Shown here: positions 46,605 through 56,974 of the stretch, piece after piece
Layout of the letters: every line of letters starts with the position of its first letter
Position numbering within the stretch: position 1 is the stretch's first letter
Source: Prostheceraeus crozeri
Lineage: Eukaryota > Platyhelminthes > Polycladida > Euryleptidae
Assembly: GCA_907163375.1 (NCBI GenBank)
Contig: CAJQUW010010458.1
Coordinates: 372,001 to 436,000, forward strand
Length of the DNA stretch: 64,000 bases
Direction: 5' to 3'
Notes under the pieces: generated by a model
Databases searched by the model: none
Told to the model about the DNA's origin: nothing
What the model saw: only the letters and a program-made list of their open reading frames with translations
Translations under genes and position numbers: made by a program

Positions 46605-47425
46605 CATTGGAGACTATTCCTAATTACACGCTGACACCTGGCATTACACAGGCCTTTCTCCCACTGAAGTTTGGAGGTCTCGGATTGAGGAGAGCTATTC
46701 ATGTCTCTGCCAGCTTTCATTGGGTCAGTTAATGGCGTTGCTAGGACAGTATCAGAAATGCTCCACGATTTCCAATCGGACCCTGATCCGTCTTCTAGTG
46801 AAGCAAGACGGGAAGCAAAACTCCCCGGAAATGTTGCACCTACAGGAGAACAAATCTAATATCAGAAAGCATGGGATCTACCGTTGGTAAATAATCAATT
46901 TGATGCGCTTCTGAATTCAACATCCAATGTCCAGACAAAAAAAGCAGACTCCTATCTGCTTTATCCCTTGGAGTTGGTGCTTGGCTCAACGCTATCCCAC
47001 TTCCAAGTCGTGGCCTCAAACTAGACACCGAACAGCTACGTACATGTATATCAATAGCTCTCCGACTTGGGGATAATACTCGTATTTGTGCATCTTTCAT
47101 ACGCAAGTGTGGATCGAACATCGACAGTTGTGGCACGCATGGTCTGAGTTGCCGCTTTAACTCAGGAAGAACTGCACGACATACAGAGGCCAACGATATA
47201 ATTCGAAGATCGGTAGTTTATACCGGCTTGCCTGCTATTCTTGAGCCGCACGGTCTCTGTCGTGATGACGGGAAGAGGCCGGATGGTGTAACTCTAACCC
47301 CCTGGAGCAGAGGTAGGCAGCTTGTCTGAGACTTCACATGTGTCGAAATGTTGCCACAAGCAACCTCAAAATTTCAAGTCTCGAAGGGGGAAAGTTGGCT
47401 TCACGAGCGGAGGACAAAAAGCGGA
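46605..47425 (+). pseudogene. LINE C-terminal region, left of the RAG1-like transposon
   Basis: With several frameshifts and stops this gives NYTLTPGITQAFLPLKFGGL, then GVGAWLNAIPLPSRGLKLD, LRTCISIALRLGDNTRICAS, THGLSCRFNSGRTARHTEAN, LEPHGLCRDDGKRPDGVTLT and PWSRGRQLV. This block order (GAWL...P....GL.L, a CxxC/HGLSC zinc-like motif, RPDGVTL.PW..G) is the conserved C-terminus of a widespread invertebrate LINE. The reading frame AEDKKR stops at the transposon target site (47425) and continues at 51990. Confidence 0.88.
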
Positions 47426-47681
47426 CACACCCGGCGGGAAGCCCTTTAAGAAGTGAAAAAAAGTGCAGCCAAAAGTAAAGGTATATTTCAATACTGCTTA
47501 CCTAGCTGTGTTTGAAAATGTGTGTCCTTAAAATCTTCTATGCCCTTCTTGCCAGAAAATCATAGGTATCGATTTGTCATAAAAACTGCTCTAATGTATT
47601 TTCCTATAGAAATTAGCATTTGATTGGATTGTGCAGACAGCATAAAAAAGTGCAGGCATAACTAATAGTATATATCAACTA

Positions 47682-48678
47682 CACTGTAAATCGCTCAGTA
47701 CCAATCACATACGAAGGATGCATACCAAAATATTTTTTTGGTATATTTCTGTATGATCTTGGTATATATTTGTATGCTTTTCGCATGTTATTTCAAGTGT
47801 GGTATGCTTTACATACTAAAGCCATACCAGCACAATGTTAAAAGAAAGCATCAATCATGTCCAAAGTATATTGATTTAAGGCTTTTTGTCAATAAAGATC
47901 ACACTAATGCTACTACTGCTTTGTAAGTAGTGAGATAATGACATTTTATAGTCAAACTAACAATACTGAATTCGATTTTAATACATGCAAGTCCGAGGCA
48001 TTTCATAAATAATCAATAAGTATTTGACCACCAACAATTATGCATTATGTAATTTTGAAATGAAGCATATTATCAATCTGAAATAAAAACACATTGTAAT
48101 TCATGAATGCAAAAATAGTTATGTTTGAGATATATAAGTCAACATGGTTGCTGAAAAGTTATCGTTTTATTGAAATGATGTTTATCAATTTAGTTCAAGG
48201 AAATGAGATAATTATGAGTCTTGTGAATGCTATAAGACAAGTTGCAAGATGACATGCGGCTTTAATTCCACGACAAATCTAATCTAGTTAAATGCCACAC
48301 TTTCACAAAGAAATGTTCACGGCTGGTATTACTGGAAACAAGTTATTTGTAAGTAATATCTAGTATAACATATTTTTTGCCATATGACATAAAGCTATTC
48401 ATACGAAAGACATACGAAACACATACCAATTTGCATCGGGTCTCGTATATAAAACATACTAAGAATTCGTGTTTCAACGTAAAACAGCCAATCACAGTTA
48501 GCATAGTTCGTATCGTTTACATACCAATCACATACGAAAGTAAATGGCCATTCGTATGAAAAACATACCAGATTTCTTTATATATACCAGAATCTCGTAT
48601 CAAATGTTGGTTTCAAATTGTATGTAAACTTATTGGTATGTGTTTGTATGTAATTTTCGTATCCAGCGATTTACAGTG
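47682..48678. mobile_element. TA-flanked 997-bp element inside the transposon arm
   Basis: The termini CACTGTAAATCGCT and their inverse are flanked by TA (47680-47681 and 48679-48680). The uninterrupted right arm of the host transposon (about 51733) keeps the empty site with a single TA, so the insertion and its duplication are directly demonstrated. TA duplication and CAC-type short ends suit a Tc1/mariner-derived non-autonomous element. The interior is full of CATACGAA/CATACCA words, and TACCAATCACATACGAA occurs near both ends in direct orientation (47698 and 48520). No gene is carried. Confidence 0.92.
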
Positions 48679-49330
48679 TATGACTGCTTGGAGGTATTTG
48701 AAAAAGCATATCTTAAGGTGCCTCTATGCCCTTTTAGCCAGAGAATCATAGATATCGACTTTTCATGGTTGGTAGGCCTATTCTCAGTGACTATACAAAT
48801 TAGTATTTGAACGAACAGTGTGTGAGCAGTATGAAAAATGTGCAGACATAAATAATAATACATTTCAAACATTCTGGATTAATGGTTTTTAATTATGTTC
48901 GTCTTTAAAATCTTCCATTATGTTCTTTTGTTAGAAAATCATAGATAATACTTCTGGCTGAAGATACAGAAACGAAGTCAGCTCTGCTTTATCTGATATG
49001 CATTGATTCATTGAGTGGTCGACAAAGTGTCATTTCACTCATTACTGACATATAAAGCTAAGCAATCATTGAAATAGTAAAACTTATCTGAGATGTCTTT
49101 GTCAAAGTCTGTAAACAACACGCTCGCGAGAAGAAGTGTTGATTGTCTAGCCAATCAGAATACGAGAAAGGTGAACCATCGATTCGTTGTCTGTCACCAT
49201 TTTACATAGAAATTGATGAGAATAAATCTTTGATATCAAGAACATCGTTCGCTTCAAGTAGACAATCTCTTTCTAAGCCATTTCATAGCCTGCAGAGCTT
49301 CACCTCGTGTGTGCATCTTTTGGATCATCA

Positions 49331-51330
49331 ATGATAATGGTGCATAGCACAGAAGCTTGTGGCCTTGAAGAGAACAGACGCAAAGTTTGTATAGTTTGTA
49401 TGAGGATGAGCAATCGCAACATTACGGAAACAATAATGACTCGTCTTCAGGAGAACTTCATTTCGAATTATTATTGTTCAGATGATAGGCTTCCATGCGT
49501 AATCTGCAGCAAGTGCAGCAACGATCTTCGTGATGTTTCAAATGGTAGCAAATCTTCCAACATTTTACCAGACGTATTTGATTATAGTGTCGTTGTTCCT
49601 AAATACACGGCTGCCACTCGTTCTGGAGTTAAACGACTATGTGATTGCTGTATATGTGAAGTAGGTCGGCAAAGTGGTACCAGAGTAGTTCATCATCGAA
49701 TTGGCAGGCCTCCGCATGATTACTCCACGATCCGTCCAGTTCGAACTGGTGTTGCTCGACTGTGTATGGATTGTCTTTCTCCTGTGGGGCTTAGTGTTCC
49801 TCATAGATGCAATGTTTCATCTTTGAGAGGAAACATAAAGGCCATCTGCTCATCATCTGATTCGAAAACACAGCAGCAAGTGGCAGGTACTTCGATTAAT
49901 ATTCAGAAAGAACAGCAGAAATCCCAAGTTATTGAACTACGCACTTCAAATAGAGGCTCCATGACAATTAGTGTTGATAAAGCGTTGACTCCTTCAGTAT
50001 CAGCGAAACAACTGAACAATTTTCAGATCTCTACAAACTTAGCAAACACAAAAATGAAAAGAACCGTAAAACCATTTCTACGCGATGTAAGTGGCCGCAA
50101 ATTTGTAGAATCACATAGTGAGACTTACCTGCAGGACAGAGATAGGGCATTGTCTGATTATTTTTCAATTCGTTTGATCAGTTCGAATGAAGTGGATACC
50201 GATCCACTTGCTGAAATACCTATCATATTTTGCAATGATCTACCTGGCTTCCTTCTGCATGTGTGCTGGAAACGCAACATCAACACAGCTGATTGCAGTG
50301 TCAAATTTGGAATAGATTCAGGAGGCGGATTCTTAAAAATTTGCTTTACCATTTCCTGTAGGATAGAAAGTAGCAGAGCAATGTCTGGTGGCAGCTTAAA
50401 GGAACTCATGATCATTGGAATAGCTCCTGGATTGAAGGAAAATTACTCTAATATAAAGTTTATGATTGAATTATTCAACTTCAATGATATACACATGCCA
50501 ATGACGTATGCCGTTGACCTCAAAATGGCAAACATTTTAGGGGGCATACAAGGTCATGGGAGTACTTTTCCATGCATATGGTGCGAATGTCCAAAGAGCT
50601 TGTTTCACAATGCTGCTTCCAAATCTTTTCCGATCAGAACGATAGGCTCAGTAAAGCTTCAATCCGATTCTTTCAAAAAAAGTGGCAAGGTTGACGCGAA
50701 GGAATATAAAAATTCCGTTCATGAGCCTCTTTTAAAAGGTGACGATCATCAAATATTTATTAATATTCTGCCACCCCCAGAGCTTCATCTCTTGCTACGC
50801 ATAACAAACAGATTATTCAAAGCACTTCAGGAAAAGTGTCCAAATATTGCACAGAACTGGCTAAATCATTGTGGGATTGTTATACCGAAGTTGCATTCAG
50901 GTGAAATGAATGGAAATACATGCCGGCGCTTGCTAAAGAAAGTTGATTTCTTTGCAGATATTTCTGACCCTGAACTTCCAAAATTTCTGACACTTTTAGA
51001 AAATTCAGTCGTGTCGTGAATTCGTGCTTCGGCAATCATTGGGATCGAGAAAAATTCAAAAGAAAATATCGACGCGTTCTTCGATGCGGACCAAAAATTA
51101 CAGATTCCCACGACAACCTCTGCTCACGTAACATTTGTACATACCTCAGTTTTGTCTCTTCAAAAGGTCTGGCTTTGGATTGTACAGCGAGCAGCAATCC
51201 AAGAGTGTGCATTTCGATTTCAGCTCTGTTTGGAAACATGGAGGCAATGTGAGACTGAATCATCGCCAGTACTCCGAAAAACTCTTGTGTTGTGCGATAC
51301 AATGGACGACATTTATGATTTCTGTATAAT
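49331..51330 (+). pseudogene. RAG1/Transib/CMC-like DDE transposase, decayed
   Basis: A long open frame runs to a stop at 51019 (first ATG 49331; open from 49307). The N-terminus has paired-cysteine zinc motifs: CIVC...CVICSKC, then CDCCIC and CMDC...HRC. The core carries a first Asp in FGIDSGGGFLKICF (near residue 336), a second in AVDLKMANILGG (near 404), then 18 residues and CIWC; the D-x18-CxxC spacing equals that in RAG1. LPPPELHLLLRITNRLF corresponds to the RAG1 block after the zinc motif and HSGEMNGNTCRRLLKK to its MNGN..RKL block. The expected third residue, Glu in GLYSEQQSKSVHFDFSSVWK, lies downstream (51173-51232) in another frame after at least two frameshifts. In RAG1 and relatives this fold cuts DNA at CAC-starting signals. 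Inactive as read. No RAG2-like partner is present. Confidence 0.78.
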
Positions 51331-51989
51331 TCAAATTTCGACGTTCCATAATTCTGTGATTCACATTTGAAATTCTACGTTTTGATACTCAGTAAAGGAT
51401 TGTTTGTTCTTGAGTCACATTCTGATGTTTTCAGGTCATGAAAAAAATCCAAATTAAACGTTATGGAAGATAAGGCTCATAGTGAAATCATAGATATCTA
51501 TGACAATAGAGACGAACATAATTAAAAACCATTAATCCAGAATGTTTGAAATGTATTATTATTTATGTCTGCACATTTTTCATACTGCTCACACACTGTT
51601 CGTTCAAACACTACTTTGTATAGTCACTGAGAATAGGCCTACCAATCATGAAAAGTCGATATCTATGATTCTCTGGCTAAAAGGGCATAGAGGCACCTTA
51701 AGATATGCTTTTTCAAATACCTCCAAGCAGTCATAGTTGATATATACTATTAGTTATGCCTGCACTTTTTTATGCTGTCTGCACAATCCAATCAAATGCT
51801 AATTTCTATAGGAAAATACATTAGAGCAGTTTTTATGACAAATCGATACCTATGATTTTCTGGCAAGAAGGGCATAGAAGATTTTAAGGACACACATTTT
51901 CAAACACAGCTAGGTAAGCAGTATTGAAATATACCACTTTGGCTGCACTTTTTTTCACTTCTTAGAGGGCTTCCCGCCGGGTGTGCGGA

Positions 51990-52201
51990 GAAAGTATGAA
52001 AGTCTGCAGCATTCATACGTGTTCTGTCCAATTAAAGCAGAAACACTTGGTGCCTGGGGAATGGATGCGCTGACGATGATCAAGGCAATGGCAAAGGAGT
52101 TGCAGACGTCACGGGCGAAGCTCGGGCAACAACGTTTCTTCAAGCAGCGCCTGAGTCCTGCAATACAAAGAGGCAATGTAACCCAGTGTCCAGAGTCCTG
52201 A
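51990..52201 (+). pseudogene. LINE C-terminus, right of the RAG1-like transposon
   Basis: The frame continues the LINE block broken at 47425: RKYESLQHSYVFCPIKAETL, then GAWGMDALTMIKAMAKELQT and FFKQRLSPAIQRGNVTQC, with a stop at 52201. The KY..L...F.P.A.ETLG..G / L.QR.S.A.QRGN pattern is the C-terminal end of this LINE family. The 3' untranslated part follows without a clear poly-A tail. Confidence 0.88.
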
Positions 52202-52435
52202 ACGAACTCAACTATCTTTAATTCACTCTTTTTAATGTAAACTTCGTCTTCTTCTTTGTATATACTGCGTCGTAAGTGCTTTATTGTTTATTGTTTCATG
52301 TGATCCAATTATTCGGAAGATTCGTGTATAATGTCAGTCCGCAGACTCCATGCTCCATACATGTATCATGAAATGTTGTGACAATCATTGATTGTTTCAA
52401 TGTCGTTTTGTTTTGTTACAGGATGGAACTCGTTT

Positions 52436-52625
52436 CTAATTGAATGGAACAAGTTTTAGACGTTTTTTTAAAAAAAGTTTTTAACTATTTTATTTTCAAA
52501 TTGAATAGGGCAGGTTTTAAAGTAAATAGAATATTTTTGAATTGAATGGGGCACTTTTTAAATGAAGCGGAACAAGTTGTTTTACATGAAACGGAACAAG
52601 TTTGAATTAGAATGGAAAAGGTGTA
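52436..52625. repeat. Degenerate direct repeats, core GAATGGAACAAGTTTT
   Basis: Variants of GAATGGAACAAGTTTT occur near 52442, 52504 (AATAGGGCAGGTTTT), 52541 (GAATGGGGCACTTTTT), 52566 and 52598. They are separated by 25-60 bases of A/T-rich filler. Possibly a minisatellite or the decayed 3' end of the preceding LINE. Confidence 0.55.
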
Positions 52626-52629
52626 TAGG

Positions 52630-55045
52630 ATGCTTAGTTGCTGCTATCATCATCTGTATAATAGAAACTAATGTTTGAAATCTTCGTGTTTAAATCCTAA
52701 TAAACGCAATTAAGGTAATTATAATATAGGCGGCCAGTCAATAATTAGAATAAATTTAATCCTCATGAAGATGATGTTGACCTCTCTAACTCTCTAGTTG
52801 TTCGAAATGGAGTGTGTGATACGAAGCAGTGTAAATCTCTGCTCCAATTCAGCTACAATACCAATGTTCGACAGTGTCCAGCATTGCTTCTCCAACTTCA
52901 TCACTAGCGATGGCTGTGACTCTTCGATTGACCATATTTTCAATTAAATGATGTGTTTCAATGTAAAAGTGCTTTGATTTAGAGAATAAGCAATTTGAAT
53001 GACTTTTATTGCATCTCTCCGAAGGGCTACGCTTCATAGCAGCATGAATGTCTGGCACACAGGCCTATTATTTCATATATCTATAAAGTAAGAGCCATTT
53101 ATTCTACTCCAATTATTAATTTGCTTTTCTTCCAAAGTGTATCGAAGGCAAAATTTAAAAGTTTCATCCAGGGATATCCCTGGTTTCATCTTCGAGGACA
53201 TAGGATAATATGTGGCAATGCTTGTGTAAATAACACTCATTTTCCTTCGTTCTCCTCAAAAAGAAGTGAAAGAGCATTACGATTTTTCCGGAATTGTGAA
53301 TCCTCTCCGCTACACCCTTTGCATGACTTGATCCCTGATAGAATGGCTCATTCTGGTCAACTACGTCAGCCTGTTGCTTTATCTGCTAGACGACTGCATT
53401 CATGTGCATTCATCTGTTCCATGGGTTTGTTGAAGTTAAATGAAAACTCTTCTGAATGGTGAATAAAGATTGTTCTCTGTAAAAAGTTCCATACGAATCC
53501 CTATACCTTGGCCCAAACTTTTGATTATCATTTCACAAAAATACATTTCTTGTCTCGTCTTGTCTTATGACTGTCCTGTAACTTCGACTATAGGCCTTTA
53601 AAATTTATGCATTTTTTCAATAGCTAGAAAAGGTTAACCTGAAGAAATCAATGTCATAAGCGTATAAGGCATCTTTGCACTTCATTTTCTGAGAGTACAG
53701 TTACAAATTTCGAGCCGAGCATTATCTTCTAAGAAATTTAGGCAGATTGATTTAGTTCACACACAGCGTGTCTTTCTAAGTTGAAATATAAGCCTACTTT
53801 TTTTATGTTTCATGTTGATTAAGTAAATGAGGAATGAATCAAAATGGCTTAGGCCAATTGAGCACTTCGAGTGTATTAGCAATTGCAGTTTCTTTCTGAC
53901 ACTTGAACAATACTTGGTACTTCTATTCTTTCTCCCCCACATTTCTGTTGTTGACACTCGAAAGTATTGCATCGTCAATGATCTTCTTTTGCTCCAACGG
54001 GCAGTCTGACTAACGTCGCATAGCGTTGAGTGTGTAAAACTCCTCTTATCTGACTTGTAGAACATTCACAGCCTCAGAAATAGACAACTGCTCGTCATTT
54101 GTCTGTTGACAAAAATCACACGAAGCTCATGATCACAGCTAATTCAACCTATTCTATGCTATTGTAAGTCATCCTTTGAATATCGAAGTTGCCGTTACAA
54201 GTAGAGCGATGCACCAGCCACTTTTAATTAAGTTTGGCTATTTGCCAAAGAAAAATACAAGCATTTTAATCAGACTCAGTCGGTTTTTGATAACTTCAGT
54301 GTCTGAATAAAGTGTCGTTGCGTGTGTCTACTCCAAGCCATGGAAGTTCAAAAATGATAAGTTCTATAGTCGGCCTAAAGCGAGAATGTTCAAATTTAGA
54401 TCATTTTCGTTAATGATCTCCAGTTTTTCACCGCTCACACCGCTAACGTGGAGCAATAGTAGGGAATCGTTGATCGCGGAAAAAAACGCTTAAAAGTTTT
54501 GTGAAATAGTTGAAAGTGTTCAATTTGTGACATTCTTGTTTTGTTTCAAATTGCCAAAATGTTGGAAATTATTAACTCTCAAAAGTTACCGACTTAAAAA
54601 TGACCACTAATTTCATATTTACAGGTCATTTTAAGTAATAATTATGCTAGCAAATTTACGTCATTAAGACAGTCGATCCCCCTCAGTTCGATTCCCATTT
54701 CTAAGAGTTCGATTCCCACTTACTTCTGCCAAATTATGATTTCCACTTGAATTATATTATCATCACAGTTATTAGGCATGCTATTTTATTAGACATGAGT
54801 AAAACGTCGATGCATTGAGTCAAGGTGCTAAAAATGTGTCGATTGAGTCACACGTGAAATCAATGACTGCAATTATTCACAGACCGATAGCCTCGATCCT
54901 TAGCTCTGCATGCTGAACGTTTGGAAACAACTTATTTGTCCTCAAAGGAAATATCAAACAATTTCTATGTATCAGAAGATGGGAGCTACCATTGATATTT
55001 TTGTACCGGTGTTCATTATATCTTTAGTTTCCAAATTTCACACAA
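52630..55045. other. No gene seen
   Basis: No supported exon. Minor items: a small palindrome (CCAGGGATATCCCTGG) near 53168-53183 and the motif GTTCGATTCCCA twice near 54686 and 54708. A 113-codon plus-strand frame at 53121-53462 is not recognised. Confidence 0.4.
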
Positions 55046-55049
55046 GCTT

Positions 55050-55725
55050 ATGCGTACACAATCCGATGACCATCTCCAGAATGAAATTGACAATGTCCTC
55101 CATCGGACTTACAAACTTCAGCTTAATGTCAATCTTGGCAAGAGTAGTGTGATGGATGTGGTCACAAAGAAGTCTGTATCTATCGTGCCTATCAGATTAT
55201 CAGACGACATTCCCATGAAAAGCGCTGTTGATGTAAAAATTCTCGGATGTCAATTTTCATGTGATCTAAAATGGATAAAACACATCAACTATACAGTTCG
55301 CAAAGCTTCGAAACCAATTATTTACTTTTAACCTGATTGGTTAACCTTACTTTTAACCGGTTTGGATGCAACGGAGACATCATCTACAACGCTTATTGCG
55401 CTTACATAAGATCTGTTCTCATTTACCCGGTATTTTGTAATATTCCTGACTATCTGAGCAACAAGCTACTTCGACTTGAAAGAAGAGTCTTTAAAATTAT
55501 TGTTGACTCGGTCTCTGGCCTCAAGCGTCCGTCTTAATCAGAGGTTGGCGACAAGCAGTGTACTAATTTGTTCAAATAAGTGTTGAAGTTTGAGGACCAC
55601 CCGTTGAGAATTTTCCTTGATGAACGAAATGCAGTGATGTGTAAAAATCGATGTGCATTGAAATGACCTAAGGCCAAGACTAAGCGTTTTTTAAATTCTT
55701 TCATTAAATATTGTAATTGACTGAT
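55050..55725 (+). pseudogene. LINE reverse transcriptase C-terminus (CR1/L2-like)
   Basis: The frame reads DDHLQNEIDNVLHRTYKLQL, NVNLGKSSVMDV, VKILGCQFSCDLKWIKHINY and VRKASKPI, matching the LQ.DID.L..W...N...N..K / K.LG...S.DL.W..H / ..KAS.R block after the catalytic YADD. A frameshift near 55330 follows, then IIYNAYCAYIRSVLIYPVFC and SNKLLRLERRVFKII. After a stop the C-terminal EDHPLRIFLDERNAVMCKNR and PKAKTKRFLNSFIKYC remain (to about 55720). Confidence 0.88.
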
Positions 55726-55729
55726 CTAT

Positions 55730-56970
55730 GTGCACTCTCTCTCTCTATACTTCGATTAATATTTTATATCATATGTAAATATGCATAGAATTTGTCAATG
55801 CCCTCACCGCCTTTGAAGCAAAATACAGAATTTTGAATTTTGAAAGCTTGCAGTCCTATATTTTAGTGGGATAACCTATTGTCAGTGCTACTCATTAGAG
55901 TGCTTTCAAGTGATCAGCATCTGCCTGACTTGGCAAATTCGCAATGTCATATTATATATATATATATATATATATATTCGTGTGCATGACAAGACAACTC
56001 AGGACAGATATGATTAGGTAAAAAAGACACATAAAAATAAAAGTAATAAGTCATGCTCAGACTTAAAAGGAAGTTTGATTAAAAACGGACACTAGCCAGC
56101 CAAGTACTGGCCACTTCAGAGGCAGAGTGAAGTTCAGCGAGGCCGCCGATGCCGACACGAAGAGCTGTGACAGGGCAGTCCTTCACGATATGTACCAGTC
56201 TGAGTCTGACCACAGTCGCACAGCGGTTGTGATTAATTCATATTGTGACAATGTCATATTGATTAATTATTATATCAATTACTCTTTCATTGTTTTTAGA
56301 ATTATGGCTTTTAGAATTTATAGACACGTGGGACTACGAGGTAGAGGGTAGAATATTTCTCTACTAAATGTGTCCGTGCAGCCGGCTTAATTTTATTGAA
56401 AATCCTCAAATTTGCATCATACTCTGAGGGAAAGTTGATTTCACTTCAACGTCATGCAATCTTGGAGATTCCCATGCTGATCAACATATTTCTGAAATGT
56501 AACTATTTATGGTGTATTGAATCATGAAAGTGAATAATTAGTCGTTATCTCTGGACACGATGTGATGTTTCAATATACATCAACTGAACACAATGCAATA
56601 ACGAGATGACATGAACATCGCTTACCTACTTATAACATTCAGATACAGCTTGATACTTTATAATATCCATGAGACTATTCAAACAGCAATGAGTTCAATC
56701 AATACGAAGAGAAGAAATCCAGTGACTCATTTCTCATTCTCCCTTCATACATAGTAGTTCCGTAACGACGTATACAACAGAGATTTACGTTAGCGAGAAT
56801 GCTTTGAAACGCCTGTTGTGTCTCACGGTCATGCATCGTAATTTCTGATAATAAAACGGGTTGCCTCGCGTCACTTTATTCAGCTACCTTGTTTGATTGA
56901 CCAGATTTACAGCCTGGTCAGTGCAAATTGAAGCATCTCTCTTTGAAGAGACCTGTCACCAGCAAACAGT
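55730..56970. other. Intergenic, upstream of the SLC16-like gene
   Basis: A TA microsatellite lies at about 55953-55977. A 74-codon frame at 56127-56351 is not recognised. The promoter or 5' exons of the SLC16-like gene may lie in the right half, but no clear core promoter is visible. Confidence 0.4.
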
Positions 56971-56974
56971 GATA

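Larger units (their letters stand above)
47426..51985. mobile_element. DNA transposon with RAG1/Transib/CMC-like transposase
   Basis: The ends are nearly identical inverted repeats beginning CACACCCGGCGGGAAGCCCT, with total arm length about 480 bp (left 47426-47681 plus 48681-48905; right about 51510-51985). The flanks carry CGGA at 47422-47425 and 51986-51989. Removing the element and one CGGA joins AEDKKR to RKYESL in one LINE frame, which establishes a true insertion with a 4-bp duplication. CAC-starting termini are shared by Transib/RAG, CACTA and Chapaev groups; a 4-bp duplication fits Chapaev better than the 5 bp of Transib/RAG. The left arm is split by a 997-bp TA-flanked element. The interior carries a decayed transposase (49331-51330). 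The high arm-to-arm identity suggests recent activity. Confidence 0.88.

Noticed and set aside
46840-47193. 117-codon minus-strand frame
   Set aside because: Antisense shadow of the LINE C-terminal block that reads convincingly on the plus strand.
48630-48872. Two near-identical frames at 48630-48872 (minus) and 51542-51736 (plus) as a duplicated gene
   Set aside because: They are the inverted terminal arms of the same transposon; identity reflects the repeat, not coding constraint.
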